Source of the DNA: M55B165 sp051744245
Lineage (GTDB): Bacteria; Actinomycetota; Humimicrobiia; Humimicrobiales; Humimicrobiaceae
Length of the DNA stretch: 27,174 nt
Assembly: GCA_051744245.1 (NCBI GenBank)
Contig: JBNJCV010000019.1
Location: 1-27,174 of the forward strand
Direction of reading: 5' to 3'
Made by a program: the position numbers and the translations under genes. Shown here piece by piece: positions 8,429 to 14,859 of the stretch. The stretch's first letter is position 1. Each line of letters starts with the position of its first letter. The notes under the pieces are model-generated. The model had not been told where the DNA came from, did not search any database, and saw only the letters and a program-made list of their open reading frames with translations.

Positions 8429-9322
8429 CTAACCTTCTAGTATTTTTTTTAATTTTTCAAATGTTTCCTTGTCAATCCAGCTGTTTTGATAAGCTATGTT
8501 GGCGGTTTCTTTTCCCATAAATTTATAGGTGTTAGCGCCTTTGTCAAAATATTGATTAAAATTTTTCAAATGCTCTTCAATTGTCCCCACGTCCCCTCTT
8601 GCTATGGGACCAGTTAGTGATTTTTTTGTTCCCATTTTTTTAATATTATCAATTGTTCCCTCTATGAGGCCCATTAAAGCTTTTACAGAATCCTCGGGTT
8701 TTATGCCAATTTTTTTATTAACCTCAACCGCAAAATTTAACAATGTAACCAGGTAATTAGAAGCAACACATGCCGATGCATGGTACAGGGGTTTTTTATT
8801 GTTTTCTACTTCTATAAAAGAGCCTCCGAAAAAATCAACTAAATAAGCTAGGACTTCTTTCATTTCCTGGCTGGAATAAGTAATCCCAAATACAGTGCCT
8901 TTAAGAGTTGATATTGCCTCTTTTATAGAAGCAAATGATTTTATGGGATGTAGGCAGCCGGTATCAGCTCCCTTTTGTTTGGCAGCACTTAACACATCTA
9001 AAGATTTTGAGCCGCTAAAATGTATTACAAAAGTTCCTTCTTGTTTTAGGCTATTGGTAAATATATTGCCACATACATCCTCGATTAGATCATCTGGGGT
9101 AGTTATCAATATACAGTTTGATTGTTTTAATAAGCCATTAATATCTTTACTATATGTTATTCCCTTCTTCCCCACTAAATCTTTTGCCCTTTTAAGTGAC
9201 TTATCGGTCCTGCTTACAATACAGTTAAGTTTTGCCTTGGTGCTTCTATTTTTTGCTAGAACATGAGCAATGGTTGTTCCTACTCTACCAGCTCCCACTA
9301 TTGTTATTTTTAAATTTTTCAT
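8429..9322 (-). CDS. Rossmann-like/DUF2520 NAD(P)-binding protein, possible ketopantoate reductase substitute
   Basis: 297 residues. The N-terminal Rossmann fold has VGAGRVGTTIAHVLAKN (about 9-25), a dinucleotide-binding loop. From about residue 130 the DUF2520 domain follows, with CLHPIKSFASIKEA, a helical ACVASNYLVTLLNFAVEV segment and LTGPIARGDVGTIEEHL. The overall plan is that of beta-hydroxyacid/6-phosphogluconate-type dehydrogenases. It lies between dnaN (19 bp) and panB (8 bp). The pathway step between PanB and PanC, reduction of ketopantoate to pantoate, has no panE or ilvC in this window, and this is the only dehydrogenase-like gene in the block. A role as that reductase is therefore an attractive inference, not shown. 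The start is supported by an AAAGG ribosome-binding site. Confidence 0.8.
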   Translation of the reverse strand: MKNLKITIVGAGRVGTTIAHVLAKNRSTKAKLNCIVSRTDKSLKRAKDLVGKKGITYSKDINGLLKQSNCILITTPDDLIEDVCGNIFTNSLKQEGTFVIHFSGSKSLDVLSAAKQKGADTGCLHPIKSFASIKEAISTLKGTVFGITYSSQEMKEVLAYLVDFFGGSFIEVENNKKPLYHASACVASNYLVTLLNFAVEVNKKIGIKPEDSVKALMGLIEGTIDNIKKMGTKKSLTGPIARGDVGTIEEHLKNFNQYFDKGANTYKFMGKETANIAYQNSWIDKETFEKLKKILEG

Positions 9323-9341
9323 TTTTTGCCTTTCTTATCTT

Positions 9342-10448
9342 TTAAGATACCCTAATAGGCATAAGCAAATAGAAAAGGTTGGGTTCTTTTTCAGATTTTA
9401 TTAATATAGGCTTTAAAGGATCATCTATTTCTAATATTATTTTCTCCCCGTCTATCATATTAATTCCATCTAGCAAAAACTGGGGATTGAATGCTACGCT
9501 TATTTCTTCTTCCCCATAGGGTATTTCCAGCTCTTCGCTTGAACTTCCCACTTCTTTTATATCCATGGATACTTTTAACTTGCCTTCCAAAAAATCAAAT
9601 TTTACAGGAATATTGTCCTGGGCAATTGAAGAGATCCTTCTAACTACATTCAGTATGTTTTGTTTGTTTATTAGTATAGAATGTTTTAGGTTTTTTGGCA
9701 CTAGTTGGGTGTGGTCCGGAAATTTTCCCGATAGGAGCCTGGAAACAATAGTAGTTTTTAAATTTTTATCAACAATAGCGAAACTTATCTGGTTTTCTTC
9801 AATATTTATTTCTAAATCGCTGTCCCCGGATTCTATTTTTAATATAGTATCCAAGACCTTGCCTGGGATTATTACCCCTATCTGCTTATCAACTAAATCT
9901 ATATCTTCTTCCATATATGAAAGTCTGTAGCTATCTGTAGATATCATTTTTATAAGGCCTTTGCTTATTTCACAACGCATCCCAGTAAGCACTACCCTTC
10001 CTTCATCTTCTGACACCGACCTCTGGGTTTTTCTTATCAAAGTTTTGAATTTATTAAGCTTTATAGTAAAGCTATTATCTTTTTTTATTTCTGGAAACTG
10101 GGGAAATTCCTCTATGGGGAGCGTGTTGAGGTTAAAGATTGCGTTCTGGCAGGTAATTCTAAGTTGGTTTGTTTCAGGTTCTAACTCCAGATCTATTTTT
10201 GATTCCGGGAAATTACGCAAGATATTTATTATAATTTTAGAAGGTATTATTATTTTACCTTTGTTTAAAATTTTTACCTTGATGCTGGTTTTTACACTGG
10301 TTTCAAGATCTGTGCTATAAATATCTAAATTTTTATCTGCTTCCAGCATTACCCCGCCAAGAATATAGTTTGTAGTTTTAGAAGTTATAGCTCTGGTAGA
10401 AAACAAAACTGAATCAAGGAGTTTTGCCTTTGTTGTTTGAATTTTCAT
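9342..10448 (-). CDS. dnaN: DNA polymerase III beta subunit (sliding clamp)
   Basis: 368 residues, normal for DnaN. The ring-forming clamp tethers the polymerase to DNA. The three repeated clamp folds are recognisable. The start is MKIQTTKAKLLDSVLFSTRAI, the centre is RSVSEDEGRVVLTGMRCE, and the end is LFYLLMPIRVS, the usual clamp C-terminus. The ATG follows AAGAGG. It lies downstream of dnaA across a 277-bp spacer that looks like the replication origin, and upstream of the DUF2520/pan genes on the same strand. Confidence 0.97.
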   Translation of the reverse strand: MKIQTTKAKLLDSVLFSTRAITSKTTNYILGGVMLEADKNLDIYSTDLETSVKTSIKVKILNKGKIIIPSKIIINILRNFPESKIDLELEPETNQLRITCQNAIFNLNTLPIEEFPQFPEIKKDNSFTIKLNKFKTLIRKTQRSVSEDEGRVVLTGMRCEISKGLIKMISTDSYRLSYMEEDIDLVDKQIGVIIPGKVLDTILKIESGDSDLEINIEENQISFAIVDKNLKTTIVSRLLSGKFPDHTQLVPKNLKHSILINKQNILNVVRRISSIAQDNIPVKFDFLEGKLKVSMDIKEVGSSSEELEIPYGEEEISVAFNPQFLLDGINMIDGEKIILEIDDPLKPILIKSEKEPNLFYLLMPIRVS

Positions 10449-10516
10449 ATTAACCTCTTTTAATAAGTATATGATTATTAACCATTCTATTATATATAAT
10501 TAATAATTAAAACATA

Positions 10517-10535
10517 TAGTAGTAATTATAGGGGG
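10517..10535 (+). promoter_or_regulatory. DnaA-trio-like element next to a G-run
   Basis: TAG-TAG-TAA-TTA-TAG followed by GGGG. In Bacillus the basal unwinding system has DnaA boxes, a GC-cluster, then 3'-GAT-5' trios leading into the unwinding region. Reading this strand 5' to 3' gives TAG repeats ending at the G-run, with the boxes beyond, the same order. Only three of the five trios are exact TAG. Confidence 0.45.
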
Positions 10536-10586
10536 TGTGTAAATTGTTAAAAACAACCAGACCCCTTATAAAGGCTAAAACCTGCC

Positions 10587-10717
10587 TGTTAATAAAGATG
10601 TTGAAACCTGTTAGTTAATTGAAGGGTATTTAACAGAGGTAAAAATTATTGTTTTTATCAACTGAAATAAAATGCGATTGTTGATAAAAAGAGAGGTTAT
10701 TAACATAATTATTAACA
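10587..10717. promoter_or_regulatory. DnaA-box cluster in oriC
   Basis: TTATTAACA occurs at 10697-10705 (+), 10709-10717 (+) and 10587-10595 (-). TTATCAACA occurs at 10679-10687 (-) and TTATCAACT at 10655-10663 (+). The two plus-strand boxes beside the dnaA stop are spaced 12 bp start to start, about one helical turn. Confidence 0.65.
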
Positions 10718-10725
10718 GGCAAAAA

Positions 10726-12075
10726 CTACTTTTTTAAATTATTGGTGATTTCCTGTATTTGGTTGTAAACATTCTGGTCAGTGTTTAAAAGATCAGCTAT
10801 TTTAGAAACAGCATAAATGACAGTGGTATGATCCCTGTTGCCAAAATAATTTCCTATTTTTGGAAGGGAATTATTAGTTAGCTCCCGGGAAAGGTACATA
10901 GCAACTTGTCTTGCATGGGAGACAAATTTACTCCTTTTGCTTCCAACTATAGTGCTAATAGGAATGGAAAAATATTTTGACACTTCCTTAATTATTTTCT
11001 GCACGTTGATTTTTTGTTCACCATCTTCAGGAAGGATATCTTTTAATACATTTTTAGCTATTCCTAAATCAGGTTTTGATCTGGTTAAGGAAGCAAAAGC
11101 CACAATCCTGGTTAACGCCCCTTCAAGCTCTCTTATGTTTGAAGTAATCTTATTGGCAATAAGATTTAAAATATCGTCTGAAACTATTATTTTTTCCCTT
11201 TCAGAATATTTTTTAAGGATGGCAAATCTGGTTTCGAAATTGGGAGGCTGGATATCTGTAACCAAACCCCACTCAAAACGGGACCTAAGCCTCTCCTCAA
11301 GAGTGGATATGTCTTTGGGCTTTCTATCACTGGAGAGCACTATCTGCCTGTTAGTATCATGAAGGGCATTAAAAGTGTGAAAAAACTCTTCTTGGCTGGC
11401 ATCTTTTTCCTCTAAAAACTGAATATCATCAACTAGAAGGACATCTGTATTTCTATAATATTCTTTAAATGAAAGAACGGTCTTATCTCTTAATGCATTA
11501 ATAAAATCATTTAAAAACTTTTCTGCTGATACATATTTTACAGTCATGTCTGGGTAAAGCTGCCCTATGTATTGGCCAATAGCATGAAGCAAGTGAGTTT
11601 TACCAAGCCCTACTCCCCCGTATATAAACAAGGGATTGTAAGCCTTGCCTGGATTTTCGCTTACGGCAAGGGCTGCTGCATGAGAAAACCGGTTACCACT
11701 GCCAATAACAAAAGTGTCAAAGGTATATTTGGAATTAAACATTGACTGGCCGGCTCTGGAATTTTTTTTAGGTTTCTGGGATTCGATAGTAGTTTCAGGT
11801 TCTTCGTTTTTGTGGTTATGGTGGTTGCTGGGATCAACTGTTATTTTTAACTCACAGTCATGGTTAATATTTTTTTTAACTGAGTCGTTTAAAATATTGT
11901 AATATCTTGTTTCGAGCCATTCTTTGGCAAAGTCGCTATTTACAGACAATGTTAAACAGTTTTTTTTTAAAGAAACAGGGGAGATATGTTCAAACCAAGT
12001 TTTGTAGGTAGGCGTATTAATGCTGCTTTTTATGTCTTTTAGAATTAAATCCCAAGAATTATTTAAATTGTCCAT
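10726..12075 (-). CDS. dnaA: chromosomal replication initiator protein DnaA
   Basis: 449 residues, normal length. Domain I (about 1-75) carries WDLILKDIKSSINTPTYKTW; a polar linker runs to about 110. The AAA+ domain has Walker A GGVGLGKT (153-160), Walker B LLVDDIQF (Asp216-217) and the sensor-type RLRSRFEWGLVTDIQPP. The C-terminal DNA-binding domain ends with the helix-turn-helix signature VAMYLSRELTNNSLPKIGNYF followed by GNRDHTTV. It starts 9 bp after the ATPase/HTH gene without a good ribosome-binding site of its own, so translation may be coupled. Both flanks carry DnaA-box-like sites, giving the chance of autoregulation. Confidence 0.98.
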   Translation of the reverse strand: MDNLNNSWDLILKDIKSSINTPTYKTWFEHISPVSLKKNCLTLSVNSDFAKEWLETRYYNILNDSVKKNINHDCELKITVDPSNHHNHKNEEPETTIESQKPKKNSRAGQSMFNSKYTFDTFVIGSGNRFSHAAALAVSENPGKAYNPLFIYGGVGLGKTHLLHAIGQYIGQLYPDMTVKYVSAEKFLNDFINALRDKTVLSFKEYYRNTDVLLVDDIQFLEEKDASQEEFFHTFNALHDTNRQIVLSSDRKPKDISTLEERLRSRFEWGLVTDIQPPNFETRFAILKKYSEREKIIVSDDILNLIANKITSNIRELEGALTRIVAFASLTRSKPDLGIAKNVLKDILPEDGEQKINVQKIIKEVSKYFSIPISTIVGSKRSKFVSHARQVAMYLSRELTNNSLPKIGNYFGNRDHTTVIYAVSKIADLLNTDQNVYNQIQEITNNLKK

Positions 12076-12084
12076 GTCATAATA

Positions 12085-12924
12085 TTAAAAATTATTCGAA
12101 TAATATTCAAGATATTTTATGCCTTTTTGGGTTAAAGCTCTCTTACCAGAACTGTTTGAAGTTAAAAAGCCTTTATTTTCAAGATAAATAAGTTCCCTGT
12201 ATGAAGTAGAAAGACTGAAACCAAGCTCATTCGAGATTATTGAAGGGCCCGCATTTTCCAATTCCAATATCAGGGACATAATTTTTATCTGCCTGCCGGA
12301 AAGTTTAAGATCATATATATCTTCATAACTTTCATCTGTTTCCGGGTTTTCTGCTTGAGTGGCAGGCTTAGATTCCCTATTATCACTGGGTGAAGTTTGC
12401 GCAGTATCTATTTTAAGGGAGACCACGGTACCGGATTTAATATTGTCTGAAATATTTATGGAGCCTCCAGAAAAAGTAATGGTTTCTTTGACTATAGGGA
12501 GCCCTGAACCAACCCCCCTTATATATTCCTTCATGCTTTGGGTAGCTGAGGTGTGGCCAGGGAGAAAAGCCTTGTTCTTGTCGTCAATGCCAGGACCCTG
12601 ATCTGAGATAATGATATGATTGCCATTATCTAAAATAGTTATAATTATTTCATTAAAATTAGCATGTATCAGGTTTTCAATTAGCTCTTTTATTATAGTA
12701 TAGGGAATCTTTCCGCCAATACCGTGAGAAAGGCTATAGGTTTTTTGTGAAGTTTCGTTAATAAAGTCTGCTACCTTACCGTAACGGTATTCCTCAACCC
12801 TGGGTATGCTGCGCATATTATCATAAATAGCAATCCTTACCGGTATAGAAGTATTAGAATTGCTTTTATTTTCAGAACCAAGATTTGGGTTTGATGATTC
12901 CTGTACCATTTCAAACAGTAACAT
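12085..12924 (-). CDS. GHKL-type ATPase domain with C-terminal winged-helix-like domain, upstream of dnaA
   Basis: 279 residues. A GHKL (gyrase/Hsp90/histidine kinase/MutL) ATPase domain spans about 45-172. Its N-box is KELIENLIHANFNE (Glu80, Asn84), its G1 box DQGPGID (108-114) and its G2 box RGVGSGLPIVKE (136-147). There is no histidine phospho-acceptor helix and no sensor or membrane segment, so this is not an ordinary sensor kinase. A polar linker (about 175-204) leads to a helix-turn-helix-like region (about 205-279): LSGRQIKIMSLILELENAG, SNELGFSLSTSYRELIYLEN, then KRALTQKGIKYLE. It is the first gene of the dnaA transcript, 9 bp before dnaA, behind a near-consensus promoter. Its location suggests control of dnaA expression or of initiation, which is inference. 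An alternative start is Met6. Confidence 0.8.
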   Translation of the reverse strand: MLLFEMVQESSNPNLGSENKSNSNTSIPVRIAIYDNMRSIPRVEEYRYGKVADFINETSQKTYSLSHGIGGKIPYTIIKELIENLIHANFNEIIITILDNGNHIIISDQGPGIDDKNKAFLPGHTSATQSMKEYIRGVGSGLPIVKETITFSGGSINISDNIKSGTVVSLKIDTAQTSPSDNRESKPATQAENPETDESYEDIYDLKLSGRQIKIMSLILELENAGPSIISNELGFSLSTSYRELIYLENKGFLTSNSSGKRALTQKGIKYLEYYSNNF

Positions 12925-12945
12925 ATTGATTTAAACAATAACAAA

Positions 12946-12974
12946 ATTATATTAATTAAAGGCATTTTTATCAA
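12946..12974 (-). promoter_or_regulatory. promoter of the ATPase/HTH-dnaA transcript
   Basis: On the minus strand: TTGATA (12974-12969), 17-bp spacer, TATAAT (12951-12946). Predicted start near 12939, about 15 nt before the first start codon. One mismatch in -35, perfect -10, ideal spacing. Confidence 0.75.
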
Positions 12975-13289
12975 TTGCCTTTTCACATCCTTTTCATATT
13001 AGTAAGTTATTAACAGCTAAACTTTAAGGATTTTAAACGGAAATATGGGAAAAAATTAAGCATCAACATAAGTTTTAACATGCTGTGAAAGCCCTATAAG
13101 CTGGGATTTTTAAAGTTATTAACAAATCTTTCCACAGCTGTTGAAAACTTTTCAGCAAAATTTTGGAAATAGTGAAAAAGCCCACTAGTTTCTGTATGCC
13201 ATAAAAAACAGATTTTTCATAATTTGCTGGAATAAGAACAGTTGTTTGAAAATAAAAGGCGGAAACAGCATTTTGGGTTTGCTGCTAAC

Positions 13290-13318
13290 TTGATATTAGG
13301 TAAATTAGAATGTATAAT
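13290..13318 (+). promoter_or_regulatory. promoter of the rpmH-rnpA-yidD-yidC-jag transcript
   Basis: TTGATA (13290-13295), 17-bp spacer, TATAAT (13313-13318), with a predicted start near 13325 and a leader of about 34 nt. The hexamers and spacing are identical to those of the divergent dnaA promoter. It argues against starting rpmH further upstream. Confidence 0.78.
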
Positions 13319-13358
13319 TCTTAACCTAATTGGAAACAATAGTTTATTGAGGATAAAT

Positions 13359-13493
13359 ATGAAAAGAACTTATCAGCCAAAAGTAAGAAAAAGGAAGAAA
13401 AATCACGGGTTTAGGGCAAGAATGAAGACCAAAGCCGGAAGAAGAATAATAAAAAACAGAAGGAAAAAGGGCAGAAAGAAATTAACAGCTTAA
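13359..13493 (+). CDS. rpmH: 50S ribosomal protein L34
   Basis: 44 residues, highly basic: MKRTYQPKVRKRKKNHGFRA then RMKTKAGRRIIKNRRKKGRK. This is the complete canonical L34. The ATG at 13359 follows TTGAGG at a 6-base spacing; the frame is open further upstream (to 13242), but that extension contains the promoter and has no family match. Its last 13 bp overlap the proposed ATT start of rnpA. Confidence 0.97.
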   Translation: MKRTYQPKVRKRKKNHGFRARMKTKAGRRIIKNRRKKGRKKLTA

Positions 13494-13807
13494 AGCAGGA
13501 GACCTTATCTAAGAGAAAAGATATTAACCGTGTTTACAAGCAAGGCAAATGTATAAACAGAAGGTACATAAAAATATATGTGGCCGGAAACGGTAAAAAT
13601 GTCCTAAGGTATGCAATTAGTGTATCCAAGGGTGTTGGAAAAGCTGTTAAGAGAAATAAAATAAAGAGAGTTATAAGGGAAATAATTAGAAATTTGAATA
13701 GCTACCTTAAAGGGTTGGATATATTGATAGTAGCAAAGAAAAGTATAAAGAATGCAGGATACTGGGAATTAAAAAAAATAATAGAAGAAGCCCTATTACA
13801 CTCTTAA
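13481..13807 (+). CDS. rnpA: ribonuclease P protein component, probable ATT start inside rpmH
   Basis: Protein partner of RNase P RNA in tRNA 5' maturation. The frame carries NSLKQETLSKRKDINRVYKQ at the N-terminus, matching the family's 'RLRKRKDFxRVYKxGK', and GKAVKRNKIKRVIREIIR, the RNR motif. The first ATG/GTG/TTG is a GTG at 13580, which would delete the conserved N-terminal helix and strand. The frame is open back to a stop at 13412-13414. The only plausible start in between is ATT at 13481, 9 bases after AAAAAGGG, giving a 108-residue protein of normal length. ATT starts are rare but known (infC). It overlaps the rpmH end by 13 bp, implying coupling. The start is my inference; the family is certain. 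Confidence 0.85.
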   Translation: MNSLKQETLSKRKDINRVYKQGKCINRRYIKIYVAGNGKNVLRYAISVSKGVGKAVKRNKIKRVIREIIRNLNSYLKGLDILIVAKKSIKNAGYWELKKIIEEALLHS

Positions 13808-13821
13808 GCCCCATAATAACT

Positions 13822-14031
13822 ATGAAACAAGCAATTACATTTGTATTAAAATTATACAAGAAGTTTATATCGCCAATACTACCCAAAAGCTGTAGATTCC
13901 AGCCCACTTGTTCAGAATATGCAGTGGATGCAATAAACAAATATGGTGTACTAAAAGGTAGTATTAAAGCTATATATAGAATTTTAAGATGTAATCCTTT
14001 TAACAAAGGCGGTTACGACCCAGTAAAATGA
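13822..14031 (+). CDS. yidD: membrane protein insertion efficiency factor YidD
   Basis: 69 residues. The family pattern is clear: LYKKFISPILPKSCRFQPTC with the paired cysteines, then SEYAVDAINKYGVLKGSIKA and RILRCNPFNKGGYDPV. A small protein associated with the inner face of the membrane, helping YidC-dependent insertion. It sits between rnpA (14 bp) and yidC, the standard place. The ribosome-binding site before this ATG is weak. Confidence 0.95.
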   Translation: MKQAITFVLKLYKKFISPILPKSCRFQPTCSEYAVDAINKYGVLKGSIKAIYRILRCNPFNKGGYDPVK

Positions 14032-14046
14032 AGGAGGTAAAGGATA

Positions 14047-14835
14047 TTGGAGTTTATATTTGATTTATTGAGGCCTATCCAAAATGTAATAGAGCATGTA
14101 ATAATTTTTTTATACAATAATGTGGTATCAGTCTATGGTATTGTAATAATATTGCTCACATTGATTGTTAGGATAATACTAACCCCCCTAACCATAAGCC
14201 AGACAAGGTCGATGGCAAAAATGCAAAAATTGCAGCCAAAGATAAAAGAAATTCAGAAGAAGTATAAGGATGACAAGCAGAAAATACAAGAAAAAACAAT
14301 GGAATTTTACAAGAAGCATAATGTCAATCCTTTGGCTGGGTGTCTTCCCCTACTGTTGCAGATGCCGGTATTTTTTGCCTTATTTCAGGCACTGAGGAAC
14401 CCTTCCAATATAGTTACTGATGTATTGGGCAAATTTGTTATAAATGGGGACCCAAATCCCGCCTATGATTTTTTATGGCTAAACTTAAATGAACCCGACC
14501 CTTATTACATTTTGGTAATATTGATGGTAGGAACCATGTTTTTAAGCAGCCGCATGACTACTACAGATCCCAAACAATCTATTATCACCTACGTAATGCC
14601 GGTAGTTTTTGGTTTTATAGCATTTAGGCTTCCAGCAGGAATATTAATATACTGGGTTACAACTAATGTATGGACCATAGGCCAGCAATATATAGTAAAC
14701 AAGGTAGTAAAAAAGGGAGATGAAAAAGAAGAAAAAGAGGAAAAGGAAGAAAAAGAGGAAAAGGAAAAAGAACTTTCTCTTGAAGAAAAAAAGAAAATAT
14801 CAGGAAAGAAAAGAAAAAAAAGGAGAAAGAAATAA
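14047..14835 (+). CDS. yidC: membrane protein insertase YidC/Oxa1
   Basis: 262 residues, the short type without the large periplasmic domain of Gram-negative YidC. The start is TTG (14047) with a strong AAGGAGGT 8 bases upstream that overlaps the yidD stop. The first core helix region has YGIVIILLTLIVRIILTPL with the conserved groove arginine Arg42. KIKEIQKKYKDDKQKIQEK is the cytoplasmic hairpin, and NPLAGCLPLLLQMPVFFALF and RLPAGILIYWVTTNVWTIGQ are later helices. There is no lipobox at the N-terminus, unlike many Gram-positive homologues. The tail after about 220 is a charged low-complexity run of Glu/Lys then a very basic end, probably contacting the ribosome. Confidence 0.95.
   Translation: MEFIFDLLRPIQNVIEHVIIFLYNNVVSVYGIVIILLTLIVRIILTPLTISQTRSMAKMQKLQPKIKEIQKKYKDDKQKIQEKTMEFYKKHNVNPLAGCLPLLLQMPVFFALFQALRNPSNIVTDVLGKFVINGDPNPAYDFLWLNLNEPDPYYILVILMVGTMFLSSRMTTTDPKQSIITYVMPVVFGFIAFRLPAGILIYWVTTNVWTIGQQYIVNKVVKKGDEKEEKEEKEEKEEKEKELSLEEKKKISGKKRKKRRKK
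14731..14766 (+). repeat. two tandem copies of an 18-bp purine repeat in the yidC 3' end
   Basis: GAAAAAGAGGAAAAGGAA occurs twice head to tail (14731-14748 and 14749-14766), encoding the KEEKEEKEEK tract of the YidC tail. Likely length-variable by slippage. Confidence 0.8.
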
Positions 14836-14859
14836 TTAATGCTTGAGAGGTGTGAAGAA

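Larger units (their letters stand above)
10449..10725. other. oriC: candidate chromosomal replication origin (oriC) between dnaA and dnaN
   Basis: 277-bp AT-rich, gene-free spacer in the position of Bacillus oriC. On the dnaA side it holds a cluster of sites matching TTATTAACA/TTATCAACA. Towards dnaN come a run of five Gs (10531-10535), TAG-type trinucleotides (10517-10531) and an almost pure A/T stretch (about 10486-10512) suited to strand opening. The DnaA boxes are of a TTATNAACA type rather than the E. coli consensus TTATNCACA, judged from recurrence here and upstream of dnaA. Confidence 0.75.
12925..13358. other. divergent control region between the dnaA and rpmH transcripts, with DnaA-box-like sites
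   Basis: 434 bp without a supported gene. It contains two TTATTAACA sites (13007-13015 and 13116-13124, plus), a TTTTCAACA site (13139-13147, minus) and a weaker CTTTCCACA (13128-13136). The last three lie within 32 bp. The two promoters sit at the outer ends. It may be the second lobe of a bipartite origin, as in Bacillus where boxes lie on both sides of dnaA, or a DnaA-controlled operator for dnaA and rpmH. Confidence 0.5.

Noticed and set aside
12979..12987. CTTTTCACA as another DnaA box
   Set aside because: Two mismatches to TTATNCACA and not of the TTATNAACA type repeated elsewhere here.
13242..13358. Upstream extension of the rpmH frame (39 extra codons)
   Set aside because: The region contains a TTGATA-17-TATAAT promoter, the extension does not resemble L34, and the canonical ATG has its own ribosome-binding site.
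13580..13807. GTG at 13580 as the rnpA start
   Set aside because: It would remove the conserved N-terminal RKxxxxRVYKxGK region of the RNase P protein, which is plainly encoded upstream in the same frame.
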